NCBI RefSeq assembly: GCF_001540865.1
Contig: NC_033640.1
Coordinates: 4,895,681 to 4,959,680, forward strand
DNA: 64,000 nucleotides
Direction: 5' to 3'
From: Ananas comosus
Taxonomy: Eukaryota > Streptophyta > Magnoliopsida > Poales > Bromeliaceae
The position numbers and the translations under genes are program-made. The number at the start of each line of letters is the position of its first letter. The stretch's first letter is position 1. Positions 19,749 to 31,871 of the stretch are shown here, piece after piece. The notes beneath the pieces were generated by a model. That model made no database searches, had not been told where the DNA came from, and saw only the letters and a program-made list of their open reading frames with translations.

Positions 19749-21492
19749 TATCAAAAGAAAGAAAGAGATTACTCTCTATTTATGAAAAAGAGAGGGAGCT
19801 TTGTTAAAAAAAGGGAGGCAAGCAAGGGATTTTTCCACCTTAGTTGTCCCATGAATGTAAAAGAGACAAAGAAGAATTATCTATCTTTGTTGTCTTGTAT
19901 TTTCAAAGGAGATAAAAAAAAATGTGTTCTCTTGATTCTCCTATAATGAGGAGACAAAAGAAAATTAATCGGGTTATCAATTAATATTCTTTTGATCGTC
20001 CTTTTATTGGAAGAACAATGGGATGTTCGAAAGATAATCGAGCTCTTTGATTCTATCCAAAGTCGAATCTTTCGATTTGGCCAAATTAGACCAAATTGAG
20101 ATTTAATCGCATTGGACATTTTATATGATTCATGACTGAGAATTTGACAAATAAAAAAAAAATGCACTAGAAATTTTTAAGTGATGAATTTGATTCTGAA
20201 TCATACATTTAAATATTTTGATCTCAATAATCCCAAATTAACCACCTCAAAACAATGGATTGAGTCTACACCCACCTCAAATTACACAACTCCGGCTCAG
20301 CCCAAATGTGAACACATAACTCAGGTTCAGCTCAAACAAAAATTTGGGCCCCAATTCTATAGCTTGCCTAAAGAAAACTTGGACTTAAGCCATGCGGGCC
20401 CAAACTGAGCCCAAGCCCATATCCAGAATTTAAATTCAATTCAGGCCTCAACCATATGGGCTTAAATCTAATCCATGCCTGAATATAATTATATGGGCCC
20501 AATTTGGACCATGCTTGAATCCACAGCAGAATTGAACCAAGCCATGGATTTCCTCATATGGACTAGCACCAAATCCAAATATTTAACCCAAATCAAGATT
20601 TGAAATTATGCTTATCAATCAAATCCACTCTTGAACCTAAGCCACATAGGCTAGGTACAACCTGAATATGAAACTAAGTCTTACCAACTTTTTAATCCAA
20701 TTCTTTAGCACATTAAGCTAGAGTCATATTGTTACCACATTCATATTAGATCAAATTCTAAATAATAAATTAGGTTTCACCTAATCAAAAAAAAAAAAAA
20801 AAAAATTTATTGAACTCTAATACATTTACTTAGAGTTCAAACAAATGAAAATGAATTAAACTCTAATACATACACTTAGAGTTTAATTTAAATTAAATTT
20901 TGACTAATCTTAATATATATAATTAGGATTTAGTTGATAGTTCGCCTCATGGTGAACCCAAATGAAACTGAATTAGACTCTAATACATACACTTAGAGTT
21001 TAATTTAAATCAAATTTTGACTAATCCTAATATATATAATTAGGATTTAGTTAATATTTCACCTTATGGTGAACTCAATGTGAGACATATTTAAGCTCTA
21101 ACATATAAGCATATAGCTTAATTACACTGGACTTTGAGATATTAAATTGGAGTCTAATTTAAAATATTTAGGCTAATCCTAACACATACATTTAGGATGA
21201 AGGCTTAAATGGAATATCAAATTAAATCCCATTGGACTTTATCACATATATTTAAAGTTCAATTAACTAAATCAAACTCTAATTCATTTAATTAGAGTTT
21301 AATTTGGATCAAATCTGATTAAATCCCCATGTATATACATGGAATTTAATCAACCTTTCATCTTAGGGTGAACAATATTGTTGAAGCACTGAAACATATA
21401 GAGCCCAACCAAATCAATTTGATCATACACTTTGATATCTTCGAATATATATAACTAAGGTTCAGAATCAAATTCAATCAATCGTCATATTC
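19742..21492 (+). repeat. Copy 2 of the 1.7-kb direct duplication
   Basis: Collinear with 18062-19735. It differs by an extra internal repeat of about 120 bp (20825-20945 and 20960-21075 are similar), by loss of about 60 bp near 20760, and by scattered substitutions. No gene is recognised. Confidence 0.9.
20701..21350. repeat. Array of imperfect hairpins (copy 2)
   Basis: This is the counterpart of 19040-19607. The best hairpin is at 20854-20888, with a perfect 13-bp stem (AATTAAACTCTAA/TTAGAGTTTAATT) and a 9-nt loop. Here 20815-20840 has a 9-bp stem where copy 1 has a mismatch, so stems have changed since duplication. Confidence 0.85.
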
Positions 21493-21794
21493 ATGTCATT
21501 TTATTATATTCATGTACACTAGGGAGATGCCCCTGGTTAAGCTATGTAATTGTATACTGAATTATGTTATTCAATTTCAGTCCATTTCGGCATTACAAAG
21601 GTCTCTCAATCGAAGGTGCCCTAACACTTTGTAGGGATAATTAACAATAAACGCTTGCGTTTATTGGAAGCCATAAATCCACAATACCTGATAACCATAC
21701 ATATTTAAATGTTAATCTGAATCATAAATACTACACCATGGTGAAAACAGAAAATAAGATTAACCGTGTGAGGTATGTCATTCGTGGTCGCAGA
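21493..21794. other. Unassigned spacer
   Basis: Nothing recognisable was found between the duplicated block and the LTR fragment. Confidence 0.4.
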
Positions 21795-22082
21795 CAGGAG
21801 TGCTTAGAGGCATGCATCATCTCTAAGGATCGTTAGTTGTATGAAAATGTATATCATGAATTGGTTGTTGATTGGTAAATGTAGGTTGTGGTTGTGATCC
21901 TGTTGTATCCATTGGTACGCCGTGCAAATACAAAAGAGACTCTGCCCGAGTGGACAGAGGAACTTTGTATTTGTGGCGAATCTGTACGTCATGTGGGCCA
22001 AGTTGAAAAAAAAAAAAAAATTAGCACGTCTTCCGCAACTCTGTTTTCAAAATGGCTTTTAAAATCGGTCCCGGGACGTGAC
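21795..22082 (+). mobile_element. LTR end fragment with adjoining primer-binding site
   Basis: The segment is an inverted copy of 23095-23395, which is the end of the 4.2-kb minus-strand LTR, and closes with cccgggacgtgaca at 22082. The left part of the LTR is missing. Because a primer-binding site follows, this was a 5' LTR of a full element whose body is gone. Confidence 0.75.
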
Positions 22083-22091
22083 AGATTAAGA

Positions 22092-22103
22092 TGGTATCAG
22101 AGA
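22092..22103 (+). other. Primer-binding site (initiator tRNA-Met)
   Basis: tggtatcagaga, nine bases after the LTR end, is close to the standard TGGTATCAGAGC. Retrotransposon leader sequence is lost by 22137. Confidence 0.75.
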
Positions 22104-22136
22104 GTGAAACAACTACAACTGCATTTACAAGTTTTC

Positions 22137-22289
22137 TGTGACACCCCAATAATCCCACATCGGATAGGAATGGGGTTGTCATTGGGTTTATAAGAGACTT
22201 AGACACTATTAATAATAACTAGGCTTAAGCATTTTGGGCCGGTGGTTGGGCCCAACGAGTTATTATTGCTAGTGGACTGGGTCGTTACA
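22137..22289 (+). mobile_element. TRIM-like short solo LTR
   Basis: The 153-bp segment starts TGTGACACCCC, contains the CCCACATCGG motif common in plant TRIM-type LTRs and a tttataagagactta TATA-like region, and ends GTCGTTACA. The ends are TG...CA with near-complementary hexamers. No clear 5-bp target duplication is present (ttttc versus tttaa), so the borders are provisional. Confidence 0.5.
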
Positions 22290-23089
22290 TTTAACTTTTA
22301 AACTCTAAAAACATGAAGAGAAGAAAAATTAAGAAAATTATTTAAATAGAGAGGGAAAAAAAAATTGACGTTTGAAGCGCGATTTATTATATGTATTACT
22401 AAAGTTGATTATAAAATTTAATCAAAAAAGAAATGAACAATTAAATATTTAAAGTTCAAAATTTTTTATTTATCCAAAATTTAAATTTAAATTTAAAATT
22501 TAAAATGTTGAAGTTTAAAATTTAAATTTTAACATATGAAGTTGAAATTTAATATTTGAATTTTTCAAATTCAATTTATAATTTAATATTTAAAATATTG
22601 AAATTTGAAAGTTAAAGTTTAAAACTTAAAATTGTAAAAATTTATATTTTATCTTAATTACTAATACTAAATTTTAAAAGTTTATAATTTTAAATTTTAA
22701 ATTTCAGTTTCTAAATTTTAAATATTAGATTTTATATGAAATTCTGCTGAATTCTACTTTTTTTTCTCGTATTCTGAATTCTATCCTTTTATATGTATCA
22801 AATATCTTATTGCAGATCAGATCAGAATTCTAAATTCTAAACTTTTATATTCATTGAATAATTCGATGCAATTTTGAATTCTGAATTCTGAATTTTCAAT
22901 CCAGAATTCAGGTAGATAATTCAGAGTTCAGCTAAGCAATCCGAAATTCAGCTAGATAATTCGAAATTCCATGAAAAATATAAGGAAAATAAATATACTT
23001 TGCTCAAATTCTCCTAAAAAGTTTATTTCTTATTTTCAGGTTTCGACTAAATTTGAGGATAACTGAGTTGCTGAAGGTAAGGAGTTAGG
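22290..23089. repeat. AT-rich dispersed repeats
   Basis: 22310-22400 resembles 41160-41260 (gcgcgatttattatatgtatta versus gcccgatttattatatgtatta). 22430-22730 consists of permuted aaatttaaa/aattttaaa words. 22905-23030 carries the gaattcagctagg and ccatgaaaaatataaggaaaat blocks of a repeat family also found at 34230-34530, 34750-34830 and 44261-44332. No gene is present. Confidence 0.6.
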
Positions 23090-23094
23090 CAGGA

Positions 23095-26000
23095 TGTCAC
23101 GCCCCGGGGCCGATTTTAAAAACCTTTTTAAAATTCATTACCATTTTGAAACAGAGTTGCGGAAGACATGCTAATTTTTTTTTTCTTTTCAACCTGACCC
23201 ACGTGACGTACAGATCCGCCACAAATACAAAGTTCCTCTGTCCACTCGGAAGAATCTCCTTTGTATTTGCACAGCGTACCAACTATACAACAGGTTCTCA
23301 ACCACAACCTATATTTACGAATCAACAACCAATTCATGATATGCATTTTCATACAACTAACGATCCTTAGAGATAATGCATGCCTCTAAGCACTCCTTAG
23401 GCGCTGGATGATGCAATGCACAATACAACAAACATCCTATATAAAAGTGCTCCCCACACGGAAGCTTTTCTTTTTAAACTCTAATTCATTCATTCATGAA
23501 AACCATTCGAAAACATTTTTAAAACTGTTTCTCACACAGAAACTCTATTTTGAAAATCAACTACCTCGAGGGGTAGAAAACCACGATGCGTAAATATGTA
23601 TAAATACATAAATCCGAGAGCTAAATATCCATAAAACCAAAACCAGTGATCCACAAAATCTCTAATCATGCATAACGAAAATCACAAGCATTCAAACATC
23701 TAACTGAACCATTTATTATTAACAACTACTAAATGCGGGAAGAAATATAACCAGAGTGACGGTCGCTACTACTGACTAGCTAGATCGTCCTCCTATCGAG
23801 CCCAAATACTAACTCCTCGTCCATATAGCCTAGGAGGAATGGGGGGTGAGAAACCGCAACCATGGTTTCCCAGTGGGTATGACAGAGCCACAAAGGCAAG
23901 CCGTAATCACTGAAAACCAAAGGAGATAGAACAACAGATATGAATATGATATGACATAAGAGCAACTACAGTAGTAATAGAAACAGGATAATAACTGAGC
24001 AAGAACAAAACTACTACTGTAACCAAAAACTCAATTGATCGGATGCCTCAAAGGTGGATAGTCCAAACCAAACCCAATCTGATGCTGCTATATTGGTCCG
24101 CAGACCTCAAGCGTTGTCTGTCACAGAGCAGACACTGCCAACTTATTCATGCGTCACCGACGACCTATCCGAATACGTACACCCCTTGGTTGGTGGCTAA
24201 ACCAACTTGGTGTCTAGAATATACAGTGCTGTGACTAAATCATGCTGATATGCTCAAAATGAAAATCGGCAAAAAGAGACCGATGCCTTGGCCGAAGCCA
24301 GGTGTAAGGGCGTACAACGCCGAACCACAATCAACTAGATCGAAACACACGACAAAGGAGTCGATGTGTTGCCTAGACCCAAGGTCCACAGATATACAGT
24401 ATATATATGCAACCTGTTCTACATGTCTATCAACAACTAACAAAATGCAACCAACAAAGTATGATATACGAATGATAATCAAAGCAAAGACATGTAGAGA
24501 CTACGATACTGATATGAAAGAACAGAGAAAAAGTGAAACGATCTCACCGACTACCAGCTCGAAGCACCTACCTGTCATAATCGCGTCAGAACACTGGGTA
24601 AGCACAAGTCAACCGGACCTACGAAAATCCAACGGGCCAGTCACCAACCTACTCACTAGAAGCACGAGACTCACAATCCCCCCACACAAGTCCCCTGATC
24701 GGTTTTCCCAAAACCGATCACCGTAACTCACCAGCAGTCCCGAAAACCATACTGGGACGCCGTCGGGACCTACTAAGTGTCCCGAAACTCACCGACTCGT
24801 ATCACGAGTCACCTGTTGCCCCAAAACACTCCGATTTGGATGTTTTGGCAGCAAACACAAGATAACACCATTATACAATTATCGCCGAAAAATTGTACGA
24901 ATCTGGGTTCCCAAAAGTATCTATTTCGACACCGGAACCCACCGTCGCTCACCCATCATCACCGAACCCACAAAATGATGATGGTGACCAGCCAACAAGG
25001 CTCAGCGATAATTTACAGGATAACCAAACCACGTCGGAAGAAATCTGAACCGAAACCGCGTTCTTTCGGTGAATTTCACCAAAAAACGCGCCGGAATCGA
25101 CTTTTCGATTTTCGCGAAAACTATCAGATCATAGACAATCAGTCCGAAGGTAACCACACACACCAACGCACCGCCCACAGTAGCCACAAGGTGTACAAAT
25201 GCATAAAAGTCCCTATGTTTACATAAAATCCATTATTTTATGTAAATCGGGCGACTTCTATGATCCGAGGACTTCTAAGATCCGCCGTGATACGTACTAA
25301 CAGGTTTCGACGTGCCGGAGGCCGTGCTCACGGTCCTGAGTGCAACAGCTCACTGTGGGAAGCGCGGGAGCAACCCGAAGGTCCTGCGAACAACGCGCAG
25401 TCGGGGAAAATCGCGCCGAACAGGCCGATATGACATCCACTGATCCAAAATAAGGTGAGCGCTATGATCAGCACTGATCAACGATCACCGTGCTCACCTC
25501 CGAAGACATCAGAACAGCCTCGGATCGTCGGAACAATGCACGTAATCCAGAAACAGTAGCCAAAAAGGCTCGACAAGGTCGACACCGCCGAAACAGTGGA
25601 ACGGGGCCTTTCCGACAGAAACCAAGGTGAGCACGATGATCAGCAATGAATCACGATCATTGTGCTCCCTTCCGTATTGATCGGGAGGCCTCGGGAAGCT
25701 CAGAACAATAAACCCACTCAACTAAGCCCTATTTCGAGCTTGGCCGGAGCAAGCTTGCTCCGGCCGGCTTCCGGCGGCACGATGTTACGCGCGGGTGCCA
25801 GGAATGGGTACGGGGGAGGTGAGGAGTATGGTGCTCACCTCGGTTGGCGGCAGAGAGCGACGGTGGCGACGGCGGAGCAAACCGAGCCCGCACCAGCTAA
25901 GGCTCGGGTTCCACGGGCAATGGCGGCCACGGCGGCGGCCGTGGAGCTCCGAGACGGCGGAGGAGGGTTTTCGGAGGCCGGAGGGATGCCTCGGGTGCGG

Positions 26001-27312
26001 CCCCGAGCGGCGGCGGCGCAGGGAAGGAGTCGCGAGCTNGGTGGCGGGGAGTTTCTGGATGCCGGAAGGATGACTCCGGTGCGGTCCCAAGCGGCGGCGG
26101 CGTAGGGAAGGAGTTGCGAGCTTGCCTCGGCCTGAGCGGGTCACGGGTTGGCCAAGGTGGCGGCGGCGGCTGCCCGTAGAGGCGGCGGCGACCGGCGGGG
26201 AAGGTCGCCGAGGCTCCGGGGACGGCGGCGGGAGAGGCCTCCGGCGGCTGCGGCGCGAGGGGAGGGAGCTGAGCTACCTCGGCCTAAGCTCGACCTAACT
26301 GTTTGCAGGCTGCAGGAGCAGCAGCGGCGGCTCTCTGGGCGGCTCACGGGCGGCGGCGGCAGCGGCCGACTGCCTGAGGTCGGCGAAGGGTGGAAGCGGC
26401 CGAGAAAGAAGGTTCAATCCTCTCCTAAGCTCGAGTCAGGTTGGTGGAGAGAAAGGTGGAAAACAAAGAGATGGAAAAGGGAGGAAAGCGACTGAGGGAG
26501 GCTGTGGCCGGCCGGAGCTCGGTCGGCGACGACCGGGAGGCGCGCGGCCAGGTCAGGGGAGACGAAGGAAAGTGGCTAGGGGTAGCTCGGGGTAGGGTTA
26601 GGGTTTCCAAGGTGAAACCCTAGAAGACCTTAAATACACATAGCTCCACTTTGCGAAAAAACCCATCAAAACTCAATATTTTATTTTGAGTCCCTCACAT
26701 CGCGAGTAAAACAACGCGAAAGCACCTCCACATCCGGTTTCACGCGAAACGGTACATAAAATGTCGCAACTTTTGCAAAATTACCGTTTTGCCATCACCG
26801 ACCTCTCCTCGAACAACGCGCAATATCCCCAAATCCGTCCGTCAGATTTGCAAACAGATCACACTAGTGCGATAAGCACGGCGGAGACAATAAAATCACG
26901 ATTTTGGTTCACCTTGATCGGTCACGGATTCACGACGAAATCCATTCTCTCTCCAAAAGGCCAAAATGACGCACAATTACATAAGAAACATGTATTTTCA
27001 GATTTTCTCAAAATTCGTGCGTCAAACCCAAAATCCGTCAGTGCCATCAGTTCTAGAATAGCTGAGCCGGTCGAAACGAGCTATTAGACTGCTATGAACG
27101 GAGTCCAGTACGAGCCAGAAGCCAACTCTACGCATTGAGCTCTTCGGAAAACCAAGTTACTATTCACTTTAAGTGAAACTTGGAAATCGCGTAGAATCTC
27201 CGTTTTAACTCATTTTCACACGAAACTTGACGAGTGCTTTTGTAATTAAATTATACACAAAAACATCGTCGACTGAGAGTTTAGCTATACTGCCAAAATC
27301 TCTGTCCTTACA
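23095..27312 (-). mobile_element. Solo LTR, 4.2 kb, with perfect 5-bp target duplication
   Basis: On the plus strand the LTR starts TGTCACGCCCC (23095) and ends TCCTTACA (27312). It is flanked by CAGGA at 23090-23094 and 27313-27317, an exact 5-bp duplication, which establishes both borders and its solo status. It includes a cccagtgggta block near 23869 shared with the other LTRs and a strongly GC-rich part (25740-26600) whose open frames are composition-driven. The first part in its own orientation resembles 503-1745. Confidence 0.9.
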
Positions 27313-27317
27313 CAGGA

Positions 27318-27764
27318 TGGTCATTGATAGGCTACACCGCCACTATAGCTCTGAACTTGATGAAAAGGTGTTTGTGTATGATGTGGGAAAAAGGCTATTC
27401 ACATTAGAGTCTCTCCCACAAAACAATTTTGAAAATTCAAAATTCATATTCAGGATTTAGAACTTAGAATCTACAATTCAGAATGCGAATTCATATAAAG
27501 TTAAACCAAAAAGAGTATAAAGTAGTCTCGGAGGAAAACCAAAAAAAAAAAAAGAGAAAAGCCTAAATAAATCTATGATGTTTGGGTTTTTTTTTGCTTT
27601 AAAAAATATAGCAGATCATAAATTGCGGGAGAAAATAAATCAAGGCTCATACGACATGTGTATTTAATTAGGAGTATGCACTCCTACGGGCCAAGAGGAC
27701 AGCTTAAGCCAAATTTCTTTCATCTATCATTATTGCCACGGAAATCCATTAATAAAATTACTAT
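27318..27764. other. AT-rich sequence without recognised features
   Basis: It contains a short relative of the EcoRI-site-rich repeat (aaaattcaaaattc at 27432-27445) and an A-tract at 27540. No gene was found. Confidence 0.4.
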
Positions 27765-28375
27765 TAATTACAAGGGTTATTTGCATACACGTCCCTGTAA
27801 ACATAGTGAATTGCGAAAATATCCCTGCAAAACGGAAACTCCATAAGTTGTCCCTGCAAAAGTCCTAATTTGTGCAGATATATCCCTCTGGTTAACATCC
27901 GTTAGAGAACTATTTATTTTTTAACAGTTTTTTTGTGAAATGATCATTTTGCCCTCACAAATATATCCCTCCAAAATACCGTTCTTTCCCTTCTCTTTCT
28001 CTTCCTCTTTGGGCCGCCGGAGCGGACGACGGCGGCGGCGCGGGGTCGGGTTCGTCGACGACGAAGAAGAGGGAAGAGAAAGAATAAGAGGAAGAAGAAA
28101 ATGGAAGAGGAAGAGGGAGAGGGAGAATTGATATATATTTAAGAAGTAATGAACCTCCTCGCCTCATCTCTTGAAGCAGAGCATTGAAGTGCTCTGAGTT
28201 CTTCCCCTTCTCTGCTGGCGGCGCGTTCTTCCCCTTCTCTGCCTGCGGCGCGTTCTTCCCCGTAATAAATCTGTTAAAACAATTACTATATCATTCCCAT
28301 TACTAAATTGATTATGTTTTTTTATGTAATTCAGCTGTACAAAAATTTTTCATAAAATTTTTTATCATTTGATGG

Positions 28376-28419
<44 letters not shown>

Positions 28420-28986
28420 ACCCTTTGAGGAGCCATCCATCGTTTTATTTCTCCGAGAGCAAAGTCAATGGACTTGATAAGAACACCCACCTAAAAAACC
28501 ATGGGATTAATTAAAGATCCAAAGTTAAGTTAATTAAACATAAATAAAAGTATGCATATATGTATGTGTATGCTTCCGAAAGCACTTCAATACTCTGCCG
28601 GCAGAGAAGGGGAAGAGGAAGAGGGAGAGGAAGAAAAAAGGGGAAGTGGAAGAGAGAAGAGGAAGAGGAAGAGGGTTTGCCGCGGTAGCCGCCGCCGCCG
28701 CCGCCGCCGCCGCCGTCGCCCTCGCCCTCGCCGACGACGAAGAAGAGGGAAGAAGAATAGGAGGAAGAAGAAGAAGGATAGAACCGTAAATTCACGTTAT
28801 AATTAACCATGATTAAGTATTTTAACCGTGGTTAACGAAAATTTTCTAACAATCCTTAACGGCAGGGACATATCTGCATAACTTTAGACTTTTGCAGGGA
28901 CAACTTATAGAGTTTCCGTTTTGCAGAGATATTTCTGCAATTCACTATATTTGTAGGAATGTGTATGCAAATAACCCTAATTACAA
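27765..28986. mobile_element. Non-autonomous MULE-type foldback element with 9-bp target duplication
   Basis: The element (27774-28977, 1204 bp) has terminal inverted repeats of about 140 bp that start GGGTTATTTGCATACAC. Further matching blocks include gcaaaacggaaactc and agttgtccctgcaaaag. It is flanked by TAATTACAA at 27765-27773 and 28978-28986, an exact 9-bp duplication diagnostic of Mutator-like transposition. The interior has purine-rich tracts, (CCG)n, a GA microsatellite and similar GACGACGAAGAAGAGGGAAG stretches at 28056 and 28733. No transposase is encoded. Confidence 0.9.
28378..28416. repeat. GA microsatellite
   Basis: An uninterrupted (GA)n run lies inside the MULE-type element. 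Confidence 0.95.
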
Positions 28987-29164
28987 ATATATTTGGTTAT
29001 TCTGAATCACATAAATTTTATTTTAAAAATCAATAAGCAAGAACCAAACTCAACAACGATATAAATTCTAATATAATGACCTACGAAAAAGAGGTAAGAG
29101 AAAAACAAGGGAAAAAAATTTAATAAGTAAAAAAAAAAAAAAAAAGAGGAAATGTAAGGCTCAG

Positions 29165-29345
29165 TCAAGTTGGTTCGACAACATTGTTTATAAGCACAGG
29201 ATAGCAGCACCGATAGAGTATCGCGGGAGGAAATGTGGGCAACCATGAAGGATAAGAAACGCGCAACCACCAAAGCTAAGAACAGTCGGAAGTGGTTGCC
29301 TATAACCTGGCCGTCCAAACTTCAACCTGTTCGAAAAAAAAAAAT
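29165..29345 (-). repeat. Diverged dispersed 185-bp unit
   Basis: gaagtggttgcctataacctgg and ccgtccaaact resemble the tandem units at 34847-35401 and the unit at 33830-34010. Confidence 0.6.
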
Positions 29346-29348
29346 TCT

Positions 29349-29520
29349 CACATTTTCCTCAAGTTATCATCGGCGCCTCAAAAAGGATCAGCAAATAGAA
29401 AGAAACACCAAGAAATTAAGGAACTTGTTCAGAAAAAGCAATCCCCACATTTGCCTCAACTTATCATCACCGCCTCAAAAAAGAGCCAGCAATTAGAAAG
29501 AAACACCAAGGAATGAAGGA
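29349..29520. repeat. Tandem duplication with about 97-bp period
   Basis: Two copies share cacatttNcctcaa, ttatcatc, gcctcaaaaa and tagaaagaaacaccaag. A related stretch is at 33095-33150. Confidence 0.8.
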
Positions 29521-31835
29521 AACCAAATATTATTAGTAAAATAATGATGTATCGAAGAAGTGGAGGCCATACAAAGTTACTCCATTTAATGGCAAACAAA
29601 AATAGAAATAGAAAACTCTAGTACAGCCAAGCACTGAATAGAAATAAAATGCTCCACGGTCATATTTGGCCACCAATTAAATATCAAGCGATCCAATCCC
29701 ACAATCCACACCTCATGAAAAAAAGAATGTACAAAGAGAGCTGCTGGCAAATTCTGAATCGCCGGGAAGGCACCACATGTGCACACTTAAAATTATATAG
29801 TAGAATAGGAAAATTTAAAATCCTCATGTGCTTTTGATCATCATAGCCCTAAAGAAGAACAGAAAAATTGAGAAAAACAGCAAAACAAATGAAACCAAGT
29901 AATATTAGTAAAATTCAAGTCCTTTCTCTAATACATTACTAATCCTAGAACAGCATGTAAGGCTAGGAGGAAATTTGGATTTTAAAATGAGTTTTAGTTC
30001 ATCTCATAGAGACAGCAAAATAAGAAAATGCAGAAATCTGAAAATGAAAATTGAACAAAAGTGTATATAAGCCTGCAAATTTTTTAGGTACTTATATCAA
30101 GAAAATGTGCATTTAAAAAGGAAAACAAATCTATAAATAATATACATGTTCAGAAGATTCGACTACACAAAAAAAAACCAATCCAGCTGAAAACAGGTTT
30201 TTTAACCTCCATAGGTACATGCTGAACCAAAGCAAGTAATGATTAGAGCTCCCAAATCCCCAACTAGGCTAAACTAATCAAAACCCCAGGAAAAAGATTA
30301 AGAGAGGTAAACAAATGAGGGAAACAAATCAAGAATTCATACAAAATACATACAAAACTCAATAAGATATGCAAAAAAAGAAACTGGTGCAGGAAATAAA
30401 ATGAAACTCAACACTGCAGGAAAAAAATTCAAGGTCTTTTTATAATACATCGGTTACCAACCCTAGCACGACAAGTAAGATTGGGTAGAAAGTTGGATTA
30501 AAAAATGGGTCTTACTTTATCTCATAAAGACATAACAAAATAAGAAAATAGCAGAAACCTGAAGACGAACATCGCATAAAAGCATAGATAAACCTGCACC
30601 TTTTTGAGGTACTCACAAAAAAAAAATGCCAGGAAAAAGAAAACAAATTTATAAATCAGCAGCGATAATATATGCATTCGAAAGATTTTGATACAAAAAA
30701 TAGAACCAATGCAGCTGCAAACAGTCCACAGGCTTCTCTTCCTCAGTTGAGCACCAAAATGAAATCAATTTTATGCCTACAACTCACAATTTAGGAAAAA
30801 TAGATGAAACATTAAGAAAATACCATCAAATATAAATTTCACACTCTCTTCTCAATAAATAACTACACTTGCCTACCAATTATCGTAGGAAAATATCCAT
30901 TCAAAAATCTGAATGTCCCCACTTATTCAATAATATTAACTCATCATTGTCTACCAAATTCATCTTAATTTCAATTTCCGAAACAAAGTGTCAACTTGAA
31001 AGCTCATTTGTCATGCATGGGTAAGGGGTTTTCCACCCCTTAACCCCACCAAACATGAGCTACAGGGCGTCCCATGATTTCCAGTTGAGTCGAACTTGGC
31101 CATCAATAAGCGCCCGATGTAATGCACTCAAAATTAATTCACACTCAAAATTCAGGCAAAAAACAAACGCAATTGATCAGACTATTCTGATCTCTTCCAA
31201 CCAAATCAATCTTTGATTCAATAACCCATTATACATTGGGCAAAAGATGTTAAGATATAGTTCGCAGATTATACCTCCTACCAGATTGCAGCTTGCTAAA
31301 ACATAATAATACAGTTAGTCAAAAACCTATATTAAATTTCAAGATATCGTGAGTTTAACCTTCTCGCACACGTTTGCCCATTATTTCAGTATTATTCCCA
31401 GTCATTTACCAATGTTACAACATAATATATATAGCAAATATAGGAAGTAAGGCAAAACGTGAACTGAACTATAAATATATTTTCTTTGAGACCCACAACC
31501 AAGCATTCAGTATTTCAAAGCCCAATTATTTTTGGCCTACACCTATGAAAGAGTTAAGTTCAAACTTACTTCCAAAGTAGACTATCATGCTAAAAATGTT
31601 CAGGTACTTGTGACATTTAAGAGCAGTCATAAGGGGGAGATTGCAACATCATAAGTAATTTGGTAGAAAAAGAGACCTCATAGAGATTGGCCCTTATATA
31701 TCATGTTCTACTGAACATCAGAAGATTATAAGGAATAGCAATAGAACTAAAGGGAAGAGTTGAGAATAAGTAACCTGGAACTGAGGAATATGTAAAAGCA
31801 TAAATATGATAAAAATATCACAATAATTCAAATAA

Positions 31836-31871
<36 letters not shown>

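Noticed and set aside
22137..22289. Cassandra-type 5S rRNA-bearing LTR
   Set aside because: No 5S rRNA A-box, intermediate element or C-box sequence is present, only the generic CCCACATCGG motif.
25662..26623. Several overlapping GC-rich open frames on both strands
   Set aside because: They lie inside the 4.2-kb LTR, are Arg/Ala/Gly-rich in all frames and show no domain. They are explained by GGC/CGG composition.
28552..28810. Arg/Glu-rich frames on both strands
   Set aside because: Low-complexity GAGGAA and CCG repeats inside the MULE-type element.
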